Shown: one piece after another, positions 1-9,826 of the stretch
Layout of the letters: every line of letters begins with the position of its first letter
Numbering within the stretch: position 1 is the first letter of the stretch
Assembly (NCBI RefSeq): GCF_024807615.1
Contig: NZ_JANUCJ010000002.1
Span: 372,001 to 436,000, forward strand
DNA length: 64,000 nt
Direction of reading: 5' to 3'
Source: Tsukamurella ocularis
Lineage (GTDB): Bacteria > Actinomycetota > Actinomycetes > Mycobacteriales > Mycobacteriaceae
Position numbers and translations under genes: made by a program
Notes under the pieces: model-generated
The model's input: the letters and a program-made list of their open reading frames with translations, nothing else
What the model was told of the DNA's origin: nothing
Database searches by the model: none

Positions 1-1
1 C

Positions 2-667
2 GCGAAGAAGCATTTCCAGTACCAACGGCCCTTCGAGGTCGCCCCGGAGCGGATCACGAAGTACGGCGACGGCCGCGCCGACCTGTACGAATCGGTGCGG
101 GGATCCGGCTCGTACCCGTCCGGGCACACCGCGTGGGGCTACGCCGAGGCACTAGTCATCGCCACCCTGCTCCCCGAGCTCGGCCCGCAGCTGCTGGCGC
201 GCGGCGCCGACTACGGCCGGCACCGCGTGGTGCTCGGCGTGCACTACCCGCTCGACGTGATCGGCGGCCGGATCCTGGCGCAGGCCGCGGTGGCGGACGC
301 GCTGGTGGACCCGCGATTCGCGGGGGTCGTCGCCGCCGCGCGTTCCGAGCTGCGGGCCGCGTTGAGCGCGCGGGCCGGGGGCTCGATCGCGCAGGTCGTC
401 GCCTGCCAGCAGAACTACGTCGAGACCGGGGCCGCGGCCGCCGCGTACCGTCGCGACCTGACCTGGGGCCTGCCGCGCGTCGGGGGCGACGCGCCGGCCC
501 AGGTCCCCGCGGGGGCGGTCACGTTGCTCCGCGCCGCGCACCCCGGCCTGACGGATGCCCAGCTGCGCGAGCGGATCGCCCGCACCGCGGGGCCCGCCGG
601 CTATCCGCTCGACGTGCAGGGCGGATGGCAGCGGATCGACCTGCTCAGTGCCTGGATCGCGCGCTGA
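2..667 (+). CDS. PAP2-family acid phosphatase (5' end outside window)
   Basis: C-terminal part of a phosphatase of the PAP2 / class A non-specific acid phosphatase superfamily; the reading frame is open from base 2 and begins upstream of the window. All three signature blocks are visible: K-x6-RP (codons from about base 5), PSGH (about base 116), and R-x5-H-x3-D in [12 protein letters not shown] (about base 223). In this family the last His is the phosphorylated nucleophile and the PSGH His the general acid. About 120 residues follow the active site, with no clear membrane segment, so a soluble exported enzyme is more likely than an integral lipid phosphatase. The 3' end overlaps the convergent bioD gene by 23 bases. 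The natural substrate cannot be read from the sequence. Confidence 0.85.
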   Translation, partial: AKKHFQYQRPFEVAPERITKYGDGRADLYESVRGSGSYPSGHTAWGYAEALVIATLLPELGPQLLARGADYGRHRVVLGVHYPLDVIGGRILAQAAVADALVDPRFAGVVAAARSELRAALSARAGGSIAQVVACQQNYVETGAAAAAYRRDLTWGLPRVGGDAPAQVPAGAVTLLRAAHPGLTDAQLRERIARTAGPAGYPLDVQGGWQRIDLLSAWIAR

Positions 668-1355
668 GCCAGGCCGCGTCGAACCACGACGGCGCCGCTG
701 CGGTGAACCGCTCCGGCGGGAGCGCGGCGGCACCGTCGGGGATCCGCCCGACGATCGGCACGCCCGTGAGCTCCGGGAGGTCGGTGAGGTTGCAGCGCTC
801 GGCGAGCCCCGGCTCGTCGGGCCAGCGGGAGAGCACGATTCCGGCACACGCGACGCCGCCCGCCTCCAGGGCGCGGACGGTCAGCTCGGTGTGATTGAGG
901 GTGCCGAGCGCGGGGTCGGCGACCACGACGACCGGCGCCGCGAGGTCGGAGGCGAGGTCGACGAGGGTGAACGGCGTTCGCGAGTCGTCCTCCCCGAGGC
1001 GCACGAGGACGCCGCCCGCGCCCTCGATCAGGACCGCCCCCTCGGCCTTCCGGACGACGGCCGCCGCCTCGTCGCGCCCGAGTGGAGGCAGCCCCGCCCG
1101 ACGGGCGGCGGTCAGCGGCGCGAGGGGCTCGGGGTACCGCAGGTGCTCGACGGTGACCGCGCCCGGCGCGAGGCGCGCGACCTCGGCGGCGTCGGAGAGT
1201 TGGCCGTCCTCGTCGCGCTCGGCCCCGTCTGCGAAGCCGGTCTGAGCGGGCTTGACGACGGTGACCGGCCCGCCCAGCAGGAGCGCGGCGGCCAGCGCCG
1301 CCGTCGCGACGGTCTTGCCGACGCCGGTCGACGTGCCGGTGACGCAGAGGATCAT
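645..1355 (-). CDS. bioD: ATP-dependent dethiobiotin synthetase BioD
   Basis: Carboxylates and cyclises 7,8-diaminopelargonate to dethiobiotin with ATP and CO2, the penultimate biotin step, in the cytosol. The 236-residue protein starts with the family P-loop GTSTGVGKT (residues 7-15), followed by VKPAQTG with the conserved Lys35, and has the EGAGG motif near residue 113. Length is normal for BioD. Its ATG overlaps the bioF stop by 4 nt, so it is translationally coupled as the last gene of bioA-bioF-bioD. bioB, which would finish the pathway, is not downstream: the next gene is a convergent phosphatase whose end overlaps this one. Confidence 0.97.
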   Translation of the reverse strand: MILCVTGTSTGVGKTVATAALAAALLLGGPVTVVKPAQTGFADGAERDEDGQLSDAAEVARLAPGAVTVEHLRYPEPLAPLTAARRAGLPPLGRDEAAAVVRKAEGAVLIEGAGGVLVRLGEDDSRTPFTLVDLASDLAAPVVVVADPALGTLNHTELTVRALEAGGVACAGIVLSRWPDEPGLAERCNLTDLPELTGVPIVGRIPDGAAALPPERFTAAAPSWFDAAWLSARSRH

Positions 1356-2485
1356 GCGACGGCCCGACGGATCGCGGCGACGGCGGTCGCCACCTCGGCG
1401 TCCGTGAGATCGGCACGCACGGTGATCCGCAGGCGGGAGGTGCCCTCGGGGACTGACGGCGGCCGGAAACAGCCGACGTGCACCCCCTGCGCCGCGCAGG
1501 CGTCCCGAGCGGCGACGGCGCGCTCGGGCTCACCGAGGACGAGCGAGACCACCGCCGAGGTGGGCTCGGGCGCGCCGATACCGACTGCCACGGCGCGGGC
1601 GCGGTCCAGGACCCGGCCGGCCCGCGCGGGCTCGGCGCGCAACTCCGCGAGGGCGGCGCCCGCTGCGGCGACGGCCGCCGGGGCGAGGCCGGTATCGAAG
1701 ATGAAGGGCCGCGCGGCGTCGATCAGGTGTGCCCGCACCCGCTCGGGGCCGACGACCACGCCGCCCTGGGAGCCGAGGGCCTTGGACATGGTCGCGGTGA
1801 TGACCAGGTCGGGCGCGCCGGCGAGGCCGAGCTCGTGGACCAGGCCGCGGCCGCCGTCGCCGCGGACGCCCAGGCCGTGGGCCTCGTCGACGACGAGGAC
1901 CGCGCCGTGCGCGCGGGTCGCGGCGTGCAGCTCAGCGACGGGCGCCAGCATTCCGTCGGCGCTGTAGACCGAGTCGGTGAGGACGATCGCCCGCTCCTCG
2001 CCGCGACCCGCGAGGGCTTCTCGAACGGCGTTCACGTCGCCCCGCGGAGTGACGACGACGCGCGCGCGGGAGAGCCGACAGGCGTCGACGAGGGAGGCGT
2101 GCGAGCCGCCGTCGGAGACGACGAGGGCACCCCGTCCGGCGAGGGCGGTGACGACGCCGAGGTTGGCGAGGTAGCCGGAGGAGAAGCAGAGCGCCGCCTC
2201 CGCGCCGAGGAAGTCCGCCAGGTTGCGCTCGAACTGCTCGTGCAGCTCCGTCGTGCCGGTGACCAGCCGCGATCCGGTGGCGCCGGCGCCCCAGACGCGG
2301 AGCGCATCGGCGGCGGCGGCGAGCACGCGGGGGTGGCGACTGAGCCCGAGGTAGTCGTTGGACGCCAGATCGAGGCCGGGCTCGCCGGGTCGTCGGGCCC
2401 GTAGCGACCGCCGGAGGCCCGCCTCCGCGCGGTCGGCGGCGTAGCCGTCGAGCCACCCGAGAGCGTCTACTTGAACACCGTTCAT
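1352..2485 (-). CDS. bioF: 8-amino-7-oxononanoate synthase BioF
   Basis: PLP enzyme condensing pimeloyl-ACP/CoA with L-alanine to 8-amino-7-oxononanoate (alpha-oxoamine synthase family). The 377-residue protein carries the family blocks TGSRLVTG (70-77), the Asp-Glu-Ala-His stretch VVDEAHGLG (198-206) whose Asp contacts the PLP ring nitrogen, and the PLP lysine in [13 protein letters not shown] (Lys235). The ATG at 2485 lies 4 nt after the bioA stop, and the 3' end overlaps bioD by 4 nt, so the three genes form one tight operon. Confidence 0.97.
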   Translation of the reverse strand: MNGVQVDALGWLDGYAADRAEAGLRRSLRARRPGEPGLDLASNDYLGLSRHPRVLAAAADALRVWGAGATGSRLVTGTTELHEQFERNLADFLGAEAALCFSSGYLANLGVVTALAGRGALVVSDGGSHASLVDACRLSRARVVVTPRGDVNAVREALAGRGEERAIVLTDSVYSADGMLAPVAELHAATRAHGAVLVVDEAHGLGVRGDGGRGLVHELGLAGAPDLVITATMSKALGSQGGVVVGPERVRAHLIDAARPFIFDTGLAPAAVAAAGAALAELRAEPARAGRVLDRARAVAVGIGAPEPTSAVVSLVLGEPERAVAARDACAAQGVHVGCFRPPSVPEGTSRLRITVRADLTDAEVATAVAAIRRAVA

Positions 2486-2489
2486 GTCC

Positions 2490-3761
2490 TCACTGTAGCG
2501 CCGCGCGCACGGCGGCCGAGACTCCTCCGCAGATCGCCGCGACGTCGGCGGGCGAACTGATGAACGGCGGCATCGTGTAGACGAGGTCCCGGAAGGGGCG
2601 CAGCCACACGCCCGCGGCGACGGTCGCGGCGGTCGCGGCGGCCATGTCGACGGGCCGATCCAGCTGCACGACGCCGATCGCGCCGAGCACCCGGACGTCC
2701 ACGACGCCGGGCAGCTCGCGCAGCGGCGCGAGTCCCTCCCGCAGCCCCTGTTCGATCTCGGCGACGCGAGCCGCCCAGTCCTGAGCGAGCAGCAGTTCGG
2801 TGCTGGCGACGGCGATGGCGCAGGCCAGCGGATTCCCCATGAAGGTGGGGCCGTGCATGAGCGCGCCCTGGTCCGAGTTCGAGATGGTGAGCGCCACTTC
2901 GTCGGTGCAGAGCATCGCGGCGAGGGTGAGGTAGCCGCCGGTCAGGGCCTTGCCGACGCAGAGGATGTCGGGGGTGATCCCGGCGGCGTCGCAGGCGAAG
3001 AGGGTGCCGGTGCGGCCGAAGCCGGTGGCGATCTCGTCGCAGATGAGCAGGACGTCGTGCCGCCGGGTGATCTCGCGCAGCGCGGCCACGTAGGCGGGCG
3101 GGTGGAAGCGCATGCCGCCGGCGCCCTGCACGACGGGCTCGATGATGACGGCGGCCAGCTCGTGGGCGTGCTCGGCCACCAGCCGATCCAGCTCGGCGAC
3201 GTAGGCCTCGTCGTACTCGGCGGGCGGCGCGGGAGCGAAGACCTGTGTGGCGAGGACGTCGCTCCACAGCGAGTGCATGCCGCCGTCGGGGTCGCAGACG
3301 CTCATCGGGGTGAAGGTGTCGCCGTGGTAGCCGCCGCGCCAGGTGAGCAGGCGGTTCCGGCCGTGGACTCCGCGGGCGCGCCAGTACTGGAGCGCCGTCT
3401 TCACCGCGACCTCGATGGAGACGGAGCCGCTGTCGGCGAGGAAGACGCGATCGAGGCCGTCGGGCGTGATCCGCACCAGCAGCTCGCCGAGGCGGGCGGC
3501 GTTCTCGTGGGTGAGGCCGCCGAACATGACGTGCGACATCGTGTCGATCTGCGCCTTCGCCGCCGCGTCGAGGACGGGGTTGCGGTAGCCGTGGATCGCG
3601 GCCCACCAGGAGCTCATCCCGTCGACGACCCGTGTCCCGTCGCCGAGGGTGAGGTGCACGCCCTCCGCGGAGGCGACCACACGCGCCCCCGCGCCGCCGA
3701 CGGCGCTGTAGGGGTGCCACAGCGTCCGGGTGTCCAGGGCGAGGATCTCGTCGGGCGTCAT
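2490..3761 (-). CDS. bioA: Adenosylmethionine-8-amino-7-oxononanoate aminotransferase BioA
   Basis: Transfers the amino group of S-adenosylmethionine to 8-amino-7-oxononanoate, giving 7,8-diaminopelargonate. The 423-residue class-III PLP aminotransferase shows [10 protein letters not shown] (50-59), the substrate and phosphate-binding [10 protein letters not shown] (110-119), [11 protein letters not shown] (242-252) and the PLP lysine in VGKALTGGY (Lys271). The frame stays open far upstream, but ATG 3761 is chosen because [18 protein letters not shown] matches BioA N termini and a -10 hexamer TAACGT sits 8 nt upstream. It is the first gene of bioA-bioF-bioD and divergent from treY. Confidence 0.96.
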   Translation of the reverse strand: MTPDEILALDTRTLWHPYSAVGGAGARVVASAEGVHLTLGDGTRVVDGMSSWWAAIHGYRNPVLDAAAKAQIDTMSHVMFGGLTHENAARLGELLVRITPDGLDRVFLADSGSVSIEVAVKTALQYWRARGVHGRNRLLTWRGGYHGDTFTPMSVCDPDGGMHSLWSDVLATQVFAPAPPAEYDEAYVAELDRLVAEHAHELAAVIIEPVVQGAGGMRFHPPAYVAALREITRRHDVLLICDEIATGFGRTGTLFACDAAGITPDILCVGKALTGGYLTLAAMLCTDEVALTISNSDQGALMHGPTFMGNPLACAIAVASTELLLAQDWAARVAEIEQGLREGLAPLRELPGVVDVRVLGAIGVVQLDRPVDMAAATAATVAAGVWLRPFRDLVYTMPPFISSPADVAAICGGVSAAVRAALQ

Positions 3762-3764
3762 GTC

Positions 3765-3785
3765 GGGCCACGTTAGCGGTGGCCC
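3765..3785 (-). promoter_or_regulatory. bioA promoter with overlapping 7-bp inverted repeat
   Basis: GGGCCAC (3765-3771) and GTGGCCC (3779-3785) are perfect inverted arms around a 7-nt spacer, only 3 nt from the bioA start codon. On the minus strand the -10-like hexamer TAACGT (3775-3770) lies inside it, 8 nt before the ATG, giving an almost leaderless transcript. A repressor bound here would block initiation. Biotin genes of Corynebacterium and Mycobacterium are controlled by the TetR-type BioQ, but I cannot confirm that this repeat is a BioQ site. Confidence 0.45.
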
Positions 3786-3845
3786 GCGCGGTGTCGTCAT
3801 CCGCCGGGCGGGTGTTGCGGCCCGGCAGCGGCTGCGGCGGATGGC

Positions 3846-6194
3846 ATGATCGGCGACATGGCATCCGGCGACCCGCGCCCCGTCGGCGCGACCTACCGCC
3901 TCCAGCTGGGCCCGTCGTTCACCTTCGACGACGCCGCCCGTCGGGTGCCGTACCTGGCCGATCTCGGCGTGACGCACCTGTACCTCTCCCCCGTGCTCGA
4001 GGCCGTCCGCGGCTCCACGCACGGCTACGACGTCACCGATCCGACGACGGTGCGCGCTGAGCTGGGCGGCCGCAAGGGCCTCGAGCGGCTCGCCGACTCC
4101 GCCCACGTCGACGGCCTCGGGCTGGTGATCGACATCGTCCCCAACCACCTCGGCGTCGGACGTCCGGAGCAGAACCCGTGGTGGTGGGACGTGCTGAAGA
4201 ACGGCCGGAAGTCGCCTTTCGCGCACTACTTCGACATCGACTGGGACCCGCGCAACGGTGCCGGCGGCAAGCTCGCCCTCCCCGTCCTCGGCTCCGAGGC
4301 CGACGCCGCGGCGCTCACCGTCGACCGGTCGGGCGCCGAGCCGGTGCTGCGCTATCACGATCGGGTCTTCCCGATCGGCCGCGAGGTCGGCGGCGGCGAC
4401 GCCGAGCGCGTCCACTACGCGCAGCCCTATCGGCTGGTCCCGTGGGACGCCCCGATTCGCTCCTACCGTCGCTTCTTCACGGTCGACGACCTGGCCGCGG
4501 TCCGCGTCGAGGACCCCGCGGTCTTCGCCGCGACGCACGCCGAGATCGGCTCCTGGTTCGCGGACGGCATCGCCGACGGCCTGCGCGTCGACCACCCCGA
4601 CGGGCTGGCCGATCCGGTCCGCTACCTGCGGAGGCTGCGCGAGCTCGCCGGCCCCGGCGCGTGGATCGTGATCGAGAAGATCCTGGAGTCGGACGAACCC
4701 CTGGACCCGATCCTCCCGGTCGCGGGGACCACGGGCTACGACGCGCTCCGCGAGCTGGGTCATGCGCTGCTCGACCCCGCCGGGGAACCGGGACTGAGCG
4801 CGCTGCACGAACGCTGGACCGGGAACGACGGTGCCGTCCGCCGGAACTCCGGGGCGACGCTGCGCCTGCGGGACGAGCTGGCGGCCCAGGACCTGCGGCC
4901 GGAGTTCCTGCGGCTGGCGCGCGCGATTCGCGTCGAGATCGGGACGGCCGTCCCGATCGATGACCTCGCCGACGCCGCCCTGTTCTGGATGAACGAGATC
5001 CCCTACTACCGCGACGACTACCCGGTGCTCAGCGCGCAGGCGGAGGCCGTCCGACGGCGCCTCATCGACGCCGCGGGGCCCGACACCTCGGCCGAGCATC
5101 GGGCGATCGAGGCGGTGGCCGCGGCGATCGACCGCGGCGCGGAGAGTGCGGTCCGTTTCGCCCAGCTCACCGGCGCGCTGACAGCGAAATCGCTCGAGGA
5201 CACGGCGTTCTACCGCTCCGCGCGCCTGATCTCCCTCCAGGAGGTGGGCGGCGCACCGTCGGACCTCGGGCGGAGCGATCCCCACCCCGCGTTCGCCCGC
5301 CGTGCCTCCGACTGGCCCGCGGCGATGACGACGCTCTCGACCCACGACACCAAACGCGGTGAGGACGTGCGCGCCCGGATCGGCGGGCTGAGCCAGTGCC
5401 CGGACGACTGGGCGGCGTTCGTCGACCGGTCGATGCCCCTGCTTCCCTCACCGCCCGATCCGATGACGGGCCTGTTCCTGCTGCAGACCGCGTTCGGGGT
5501 CTGGCCGGAGGACGGCGCGATCACCGACGAGCTGCGGGCGCGCCTGCACGCGTACGCCGAGAAGGCGATGCGGGAGGGGCGGATCGGCACGTCGTGGACC
5601 GCGCCCGACGGCGCCTTCGAAACGGCCGGGCACGCCTTCCTCGACGCGCTGTTCGACGGTGCCGTCGCCGCGGCGATGACGGACCTCGTCGGCGCGCTCG
5701 CGCCGCACGGCCGATCGGACGCGCTTACCCAGAAGCTGCTGCAGCTCGCCGGCCCGGGTGTACCGGACGTCTACCAGGGCACGGAGCGGTGGGAGGACTC
5801 GCTCGTCGACCCGGACAACCGGCGCCCCGTCGACTGGGACGCCGCCGACGACGCCCACCCCAAGCAGCGGCTCGTCCGCACCGCACTGCGGCTGCGGCGC
5901 GAGCGGCCGAGCAGCTTCGTCGGGGGCTCCTACTCCCCCGTCCTCGCCGCCGGGCCGGCCGCGGATCACCTGCTCGGCTTCCGTCGTGGCCCGTACGGCG
6001 GCGGGCCCGACGTCGCCGCGCTCGCGACGCGGCGCTCGCTGGGCCTGGAGCGCTCCGGCGGCTGGCACGACACGCGGGTGGACCTCGGCGCGTCGGCGTG
6101 GACAGACAGGTTGACGGGGCAGATCGTCACAGGTCAGGTGCCGCTCGCCGAGCTCTTCCTCGAACACCCTGTCGCCCTCCTGGTGCGCGAGTAG
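3846..6194 (+). CDS. treY: Malto-oligosyltrehalose synthase TreY
   Basis: GH13 enzyme that isomerises the reducing-end alpha-1,4 bond of malto-oligosaccharides to alpha-1,1, making maltooligosyl trehalose. The 782-residue protein shows the GH13 blocks: [10 protein letters not shown] (about 94-103), GLRVDHPDG with nucleophile Asp249, IVIEKIL with acid/base Glu277, and [16 protein letters not shown] (region IV), which is typical of TreY. Length is usual for the family (about 770). ATG 3858 ([10 protein letters not shown]) is an equally possible start; neither has a strong Shine-Dalgarno. It works with treZ about 0.7 kb downstream; treX (debranching enzyme) is not adjacent here. Confidence 0.95.
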   Translation: MIGDMASGDPRPVGATYRLQLGPSFTFDDAARRVPYLADLGVTHLYLSPVLEAVRGSTHGYDVTDPTTVRAELGGRKGLERLADSAHVDGLGLVIDIVPNHLGVGRPEQNPWWWDVLKNGRKSPFAHYFDIDWDPRNGAGGKLALPVLGSEADAAALTVDRSGAEPVLRYHDRVFPIGREVGGGDAERVHYAQPYRLVPWDAPIRSYRRFFTVDDLAAVRVEDPAVFAATHAEIGSWFADGIADGLRVDHPDGLADPVRYLRRLRELAGPGAWIVIEKILESDEPLDPILPVAGTTGYDALRELGHALLDPAGEPGLSALHERWTGNDGAVRRNSGATLRLRDELAAQDLRPEFLRLARAIRVEIGTAVPIDDLADAALFWMNEIPYYRDDYPVLSAQAEAVRRRLIDAAGPDTSAEHRAIEAVAAAIDRGAESAVRFAQLTGALTAKSLEDTAFYRSARLISLQEVGGAPSDLGRSDPHPAFARRASDWPAAMTTLSTHDTKRGEDVRARIGGLSQCPDDWAAFVDRSMPLLPSPPDPMTGLFLLQTAFGVWPEDGAITDELRARLHAYAEKAMREGRIGTSWTAPDGAFETAGHAFLDALFDGAVAAAMTDLVGALAPHGRSDALTQKLLQLAGPGVPDVYQGTERWEDSLVDPDNRRPVDWDAADDAHPKQRLVRTALRLRRERPSSFVGGSYSPVLAAGPAADHLLGFRRGPYGGGPDVAALATRRSLGLERSGGWHDTRVDLGASAWTDRLTGQIVTGQVPLAELFLEHPVALLVRE

Positions 6195-6228
6195 AAAACT
6201 TGTCAGTGGGTCCGCGCACACTCGGGCC

Positions 6229-6906
6229 ATGAACAGCGAAACCCCGCGGCCGGTCTCCACGGCACTCGCCCAGTCCGCCACCGCGCGCGCCGGTGTCAGC
6301 GGAAACCGCATCCGCGCCTCCTCGCTGGCGCGCGTCGCGGAATCGCTGCGCGAGCACGGCCTCTCCGCCGATCTGCTGCCCACCGGGCGCCTGGTGACGG
6401 TCGCCGGCACGTCGCGCCTCACCGCGCAGATGGTGCCCGGCGGCGCCATCGAGGTGCGGGCCCAACGGGAGGGCCGCAACTCCATCCTGGGCCTGCTCCA
6501 GGACGCGGAGGAGGTCGCACACCTGCTGATCCGCTGCGCCGGCATGGCCTCGGCCTGGGAACTCACCGCCGACATCCACGATCGACTGATCCTCGCCGGT
6601 GACCGCACGGTGCTCAGCGAGGTGCCGATGAGCGACACGCTCTACGTCCGCCTCGGCGAGCGCACGTTCGCTGAGATCTTCGCGGAGGACGCGAGCGCCT
6701 GCCTCGGCGCACCGGCGCTGGTCACCCTCACGACGCACGTCTGCACGCACTCGCTGGACGAGGTGTGGCGATTCCGCTCGCTCGACCAGCACGACTACCG
6801 CGCCATCGGCTGCATCACGGGCGGCCGGCACGAGACCGCGGAGTCGGCGCTCGCGGCGCTGGAACTGCACCGCGCCCGCACCACGGAGTGGGAGGGCCTG
6901 CACTGA
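6229..6906 (+). CDS. Hypothetical protein between treY and treZ
   Basis: A 225-residue protein I do not recognise. It is soluble-looking, with no signal peptide or membrane segment. It begins with a Ser/Ala/Arg-rich stretch, followed by a mixed alpha/beta region (RLVTVAGTSRLTAQMVPGGAIEVRA), a helix rich in Glu/Ala (LQDAEEVAHLLIRC) and a Cys/His-containing part (VTLTTHVCTHSL, about 164-175). Codon use and GC-rich third positions match its neighbours, and it lies 34 nt after treY and 18 nt before treZ, so it is very likely cotranscribed with the trehalose genes. A role in maltooligosaccharide/trehalose metabolism or its control is only inferred from position. Confidence 0.8.
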   Translation: MNSETPRPVSTALAQSATARAGVSGNRIRASSLARVAESLREHGLSADLLPTGRLVTVAGTSRLTAQMVPGGAIEVRAQREGRNSILGLLQDAEEVAHLLIRCAGMASAWELTADIHDRLILAGDRTVLSEVPMSDTLYVRLGERTFAEIFAEDASACLGAPALVTLTTHVCTHSLDEVWRFRSLDQHDYRAIGCITGGRHETAESALAALELHRARTTEWEGLH

Positions 6907-6924
6907 CGCTATCGTTGCCAACCG

Positions 6925-8664
6925 ATGTCCACCTCGCCCGCCGCAGCAACCGACCACGCCTTCGAGGTGTGGGCGCCGCGCCCACGGCGGGTAAGGCTCT
7001 GGCTCGACGGTGCCGTGCACGCGATGCGCCGCGACGCGGACGACTGGTGGCGGGCCACCGCGCCGGCCGCGCCCGGCGCGCGGTACGGCTTCCTCCTCGA
7101 TGACGACGAGACGGTGCTCCCCGACCCGCGGTCGCCCCGCCAGCCCAGCGGGGTGCACGGGCCGTCGGCGCTGATCCCAGAGGTGGAGGGCCCGCGGTGG
7201 GCGGGCCGCGAGCTGCGCGGCGCCATCGTCTACGAGCTGCACATCGGCACCTTCACCCCCGAGGGCACGTTCGACTCGGCCATCGAGCGGCTGCCGCACC
7301 TGCGGGAGCTGGGCATCGGCTTCGTGCAGGTCATGCCGGTCAACGCCTTCAACGGCCAGCACGGCTGGGGCTACGACGGTGTCGGTTGGTTCGCGGTGCA
7401 CGAGCCGTACGGCGGACCGTCGGGCCTGGAGCGGTTCGTCGCGGCCGCACACGATCTCGGCCTCGGCGTGCTGCTCGACGTGGTGCACAACCACCTCGGC
7501 CCGTCGGGCAACTACCTCGGGCGCTTCGGCCCGTACGAGACCAACGGCGCGAACACCTGGGGCCGCACCATGAACCTCTCGGGCGAGGGCAGCGCGGAGG
7601 TCCGGCGCCTCATCCTCGACGACATCGCGTGGTGGCTGCGCCGCTTCGGCGCCGACGGGCTCCGCCTCGATGCGGTGCACGCCCTCGTCGACGAATCGGA
7701 TCGACACCTCCTGCAGGACGCCGCAGCGCTCGCCGAGGAGCTGTCCGCGGAGCTCGGCCGACCGCTGGCCCTCGTCGCGGAGTCCGATCTCAACGATCCG
7801 CGCCTGGTCACGCCCGCCGAGCTGGGCGGCTACGGTCTCGCCGCGCAGTGGGACGACGACGTGCACCACGCGATCCACACCATCGTCTCCGGCGAGCGGC
7901 AGGGCTACTACGCCGACTTCGGCAGCCCGGACTGCCTCGCGACGGTGCTCACCGAGGGCTTCTTCCACGCCGGCACCTACAGCTCATTCCGCGACAGGAT
8001 CCACGGCGCGAAGATCGACCCCGCGCGGGTGGCCCCGTCACAGCTCCTGGCCTACACCTGCACGCACGACCAAGTGGGCAACCGCGCGCGGGGCGACCGG
8101 CCGTCGGAGTACCTGACCGACGGCCAACTGGCGGTCAAGGCCGCGCTGGTGCTCTTCTCCCCGTTCACGCCGATGCTGTTCATGGGCGAGGAGTGGGGCG
8201 CCCGGACTCCCTTCCGCTTCTTCACCAGCCACCCCGAACCGGAGCTGGCCCGCGCCACCGCGGAGGGCCGCAAGGCCGAGTTCGCCGAGCACGGGTGGCC
8301 GCCGGGCGACGTGCCCGATCCGCAGGATCCGGCGACCTTCGCCGCCTCGCATCTCGACTGGTCGGAGCCCGCGCGGCCCGGCCACGCGCGGCTGTTGGGC
8401 ATGTACCGCGATCTCATCGCGCTGCGCCGCGACCCGGCGCTCGCCGGCGACGACCTGCGAGCGGTCGCCTGCGATCATCCAGGCGAGGCCACCTGGTTCG
8501 CCGTACACCGGGGCGACCTGACGCTCGTCGTGAACTTCACCTCGGCGCCCGTCACGGCGCCGTTCGGCGGCGCCCCGGTGCTGTCGTGGGAGGCACCGTC
8601 GGTCGGAGACGGCGCGACGACGGTGCCCGGCCACTCCTTCGTCGTACTCCGCCGCGGCACCTGA
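6925..8664 (+). CDS. treZ: Malto-oligosyltrehalose trehalohydrolase TreZ
   Basis: GH13 enzyme that releases trehalose from maltooligosyl trehalose, completing the glycogen-to-trehalose route started by TreY. The 579-residue protein has an N-terminal beta-sandwich like that of glycogen branching enzymes (FEVWAPRPRRVRLWLDG), then the barrel blocks LLDVVHNHLG (183-192), GLRLDAVHA with nucleophile Asp249, VAESDLN with acid/base Glu286, and TCTHDQVGNR with His381/Asp382. ATG 6925 aligns with the start of the N-terminal domain. It lies downstream of the unknown 225-aa gene in an apparent treY-orf-treZ operon. Confidence 0.96.
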   Translation: MSTSPAAATDHAFEVWAPRPRRVRLWLDGAVHAMRRDADDWWRATAPAAPGARYGFLLDDDETVLPDPRSPRQPSGVHGPSALIPEVEGPRWAGRELRGAIVYELHIGTFTPEGTFDSAIERLPHLRELGIGFVQVMPVNAFNGQHGWGYDGVGWFAVHEPYGGPSGLERFVAAAHDLGLGVLLDVVHNHLGPSGNYLGRFGPYETNGANTWGRTMNLSGEGSAEVRRLILDDIAWWLRRFGADGLRLDAVHALVDESDRHLLQDAAALAEELSAELGRPLALVAESDLNDPRLVTPAELGGYGLAAQWDDDVHHAIHTIVSGERQGYYADFGSPDCLATVLTEGFFHAGTYSSFRDRIHGAKIDPARVAPSQLLAYTCTHDQVGNRARGDRPSEYLTDGQLAVKAALVLFSPFTPMLFMGEEWGARTPFRFFTSHPEPELARATAEGRKAEFAEHGWPPGDVPDPQDPATFAASHLDWSEPARPGHARLLGMYRDLIALRRDPALAGDDLRAVACDHPGEATWFAVHRGDLTLVVNFTSAPVTAPFGGAPVLSWEAPSVGDGATTVPGHSFVVLRRGT

Positions 8665-8720
8665 CCACAATCCGCGGGCACCCTGTCGCTAAGCGGTTGC
8701 TTTGTGAGAGCCTAACGCTT

Positions 8721-9761
8721 ATGCGAATCGGATTGGGCATCAACTACACGGACGGGTTCAAGGCCACGGCCGACGAGGTCCTCGACCTGGAGCGGGCGGG
8801 GCTGGACATCGTCTTCGTCCCCGAGGCGTACTCGTTCGACGCGGTCAGCGCGCTGGGCTACCTCGCCGCGAAGACGGAGCGCGTGCAGTTGGCGTCCGGC
8901 ATCCTGCAGATCTACACCCGCACACCCACCCTGACGGCGATGACCGCCGCGGGCCTGGACAACGTCTCCGACGGCCGGTTCATCCTCGGCCTGGGCGCCT
9001 CGGGCCCGCAGGTGATCGAGGGCTTCCACGGCGTGAAGTACGACGCGCCGATCGGCCGCACCCGCGAGATCATCGAGATCTGCCGCAAGGTGTGGCGCCG
9101 CGAGCGGCTCGAGCACCGCGGCAAGTTCTACACGATGCCGCTCACCCAGGAGGACGGCGGCACCGGGCTGGGCAAGCCGCTCAAGCTGATCAATCACCCG
9201 GTGCGCGAGCGCATCCCGGTGCTGCTCGCCGCGCTCGGCCAGAAGAACGTGGCGCTGGCCGCCGAGGTCGCCGAGGGCTGGCAGCCGATCTTCTTCCTGC
9301 CGGAGAAGGCCAAGGACGTGTGGGGCGACGCGGTCGCCGAGGGCAAGGCCAAGCGCGACCCCTCGCTCGGCGAGCTCGACGTCTACGCCGGGCCCGCGCT
9401 GGCGATCGGCGAGAACGTCGACCACCTGCTCGGCTTCGTCAAGCCGCACCTCGCGCTGTACATCGGCGGCATGGGCGCCAAGGGCAAGAACTTCTATCAG
9501 ACGCTGGCCACCAACTACGGCTACGGCGCTGAGGCCGACCGGATCCAGGAGCTGTACCTGGCCGGAGACAAGGCGGCCGCGGTTGAGGCCGTGCCGGACG
9601 AGCTGGCCCGCAGCGTCTCCCTCATCGGCCCGAAGGGCTACGTGAAGGAGCGGGTCGCCGCGTTCGAGGAGGCCGGCGCGACCGTCCTCAACGTCGTGCC
9701 GATCGCGGAGGACGCGGCCGGCCGGGTGAAGCAGATCGAGGCGCTGCGCGAGCTCGTGTAG
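8721..9761 (+). CDS. LLM-class F420-dependent oxidoreductase
   Basis: A 346-residue luciferase-like monooxygenase-family TIM barrel. It begins [13 protein letters not shown] and shows the family pattern [20 protein letters not shown], then the [16 protein letters not shown] block (about 89-104), typical of actinobacterial F420-dependent LLM enzymes; [22 protein letters not shown] precedes the C-terminal part. Cofactor F420 rather than FMN is inferred from similarity to the F420 subgroup. The frame is open into treZ, but ATG 8721 fits the family start. Substrate unknown. A strong terminator directly follows. Confidence 0.87.
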   Translation: MRIGLGINYTDGFKATADEVLDLERAGLDIVFVPEAYSFDAVSALGYLAAKTERVQLASGILQIYTRTPTLTAMTAAGLDNVSDGRFILGLGASGPQVIEGFHGVKYDAPIGRTREIIEICRKVWRRERLEHRGKFYTMPLTQEDGGTGLGKPLKLINHPVRERIPVLLAALGQKNVALAAEVAEGWQPIFFLPEKAKDVWGDAVAEGKAKRDPSLGELDVYAGPALAIGENVDHLLGFVKPHLALYIGGMGAKGKNFYQTLATNYGYGAEADRIQELYLAGDKAAAVEAVPDELARSVSLIGPKGYVKERVAAFEEAGATVLNVVPIAEDAAGRVKQIEALRELV

Positions 9762-9780
9762 CAACCGCCGCGACGTCGAC

Positions 9781-9812
9781 GGGGCGGTCCGGGATGATTT
9801 CCGGGCCGCCCC
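9781..9812 (+). terminator. Rho-independent-type terminator after the first LLM gene
   Basis: GGGGCGGTCCGG (9781-9792) pairs with CCGGGCCGCCCC (9801-9812): a 12-bp stem with one G-T wobble and an 8-nt loop, followed by the moderately T-rich GGTTGTCTCTTCT. It starts 20 nt after the stop of the LLM gene. The ATG at 9794, the first possible start of the next gene, lies in the loop, which argues for the later GTG start at 9827. Confidence 0.75.
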
Positions 9813-9826
9813 CGGTTGTCTCTTCT

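Noticed and set aside
2490-5345. 951-codon minus-strand frame fused to bioA
   Set aside because: Only the C-terminal 423 codons look like BioA. The upstream part is the antisense shadow of treY, and the bioA promoter lies before ATG 3761.
7197-8720. Upstream extension of the LLM gene through treZ
   Set aside because: It has the Arg/Pro/Gly-rich composition of a GC-rich shadow frame, while treZ in the other frame has all catalytic motifs.
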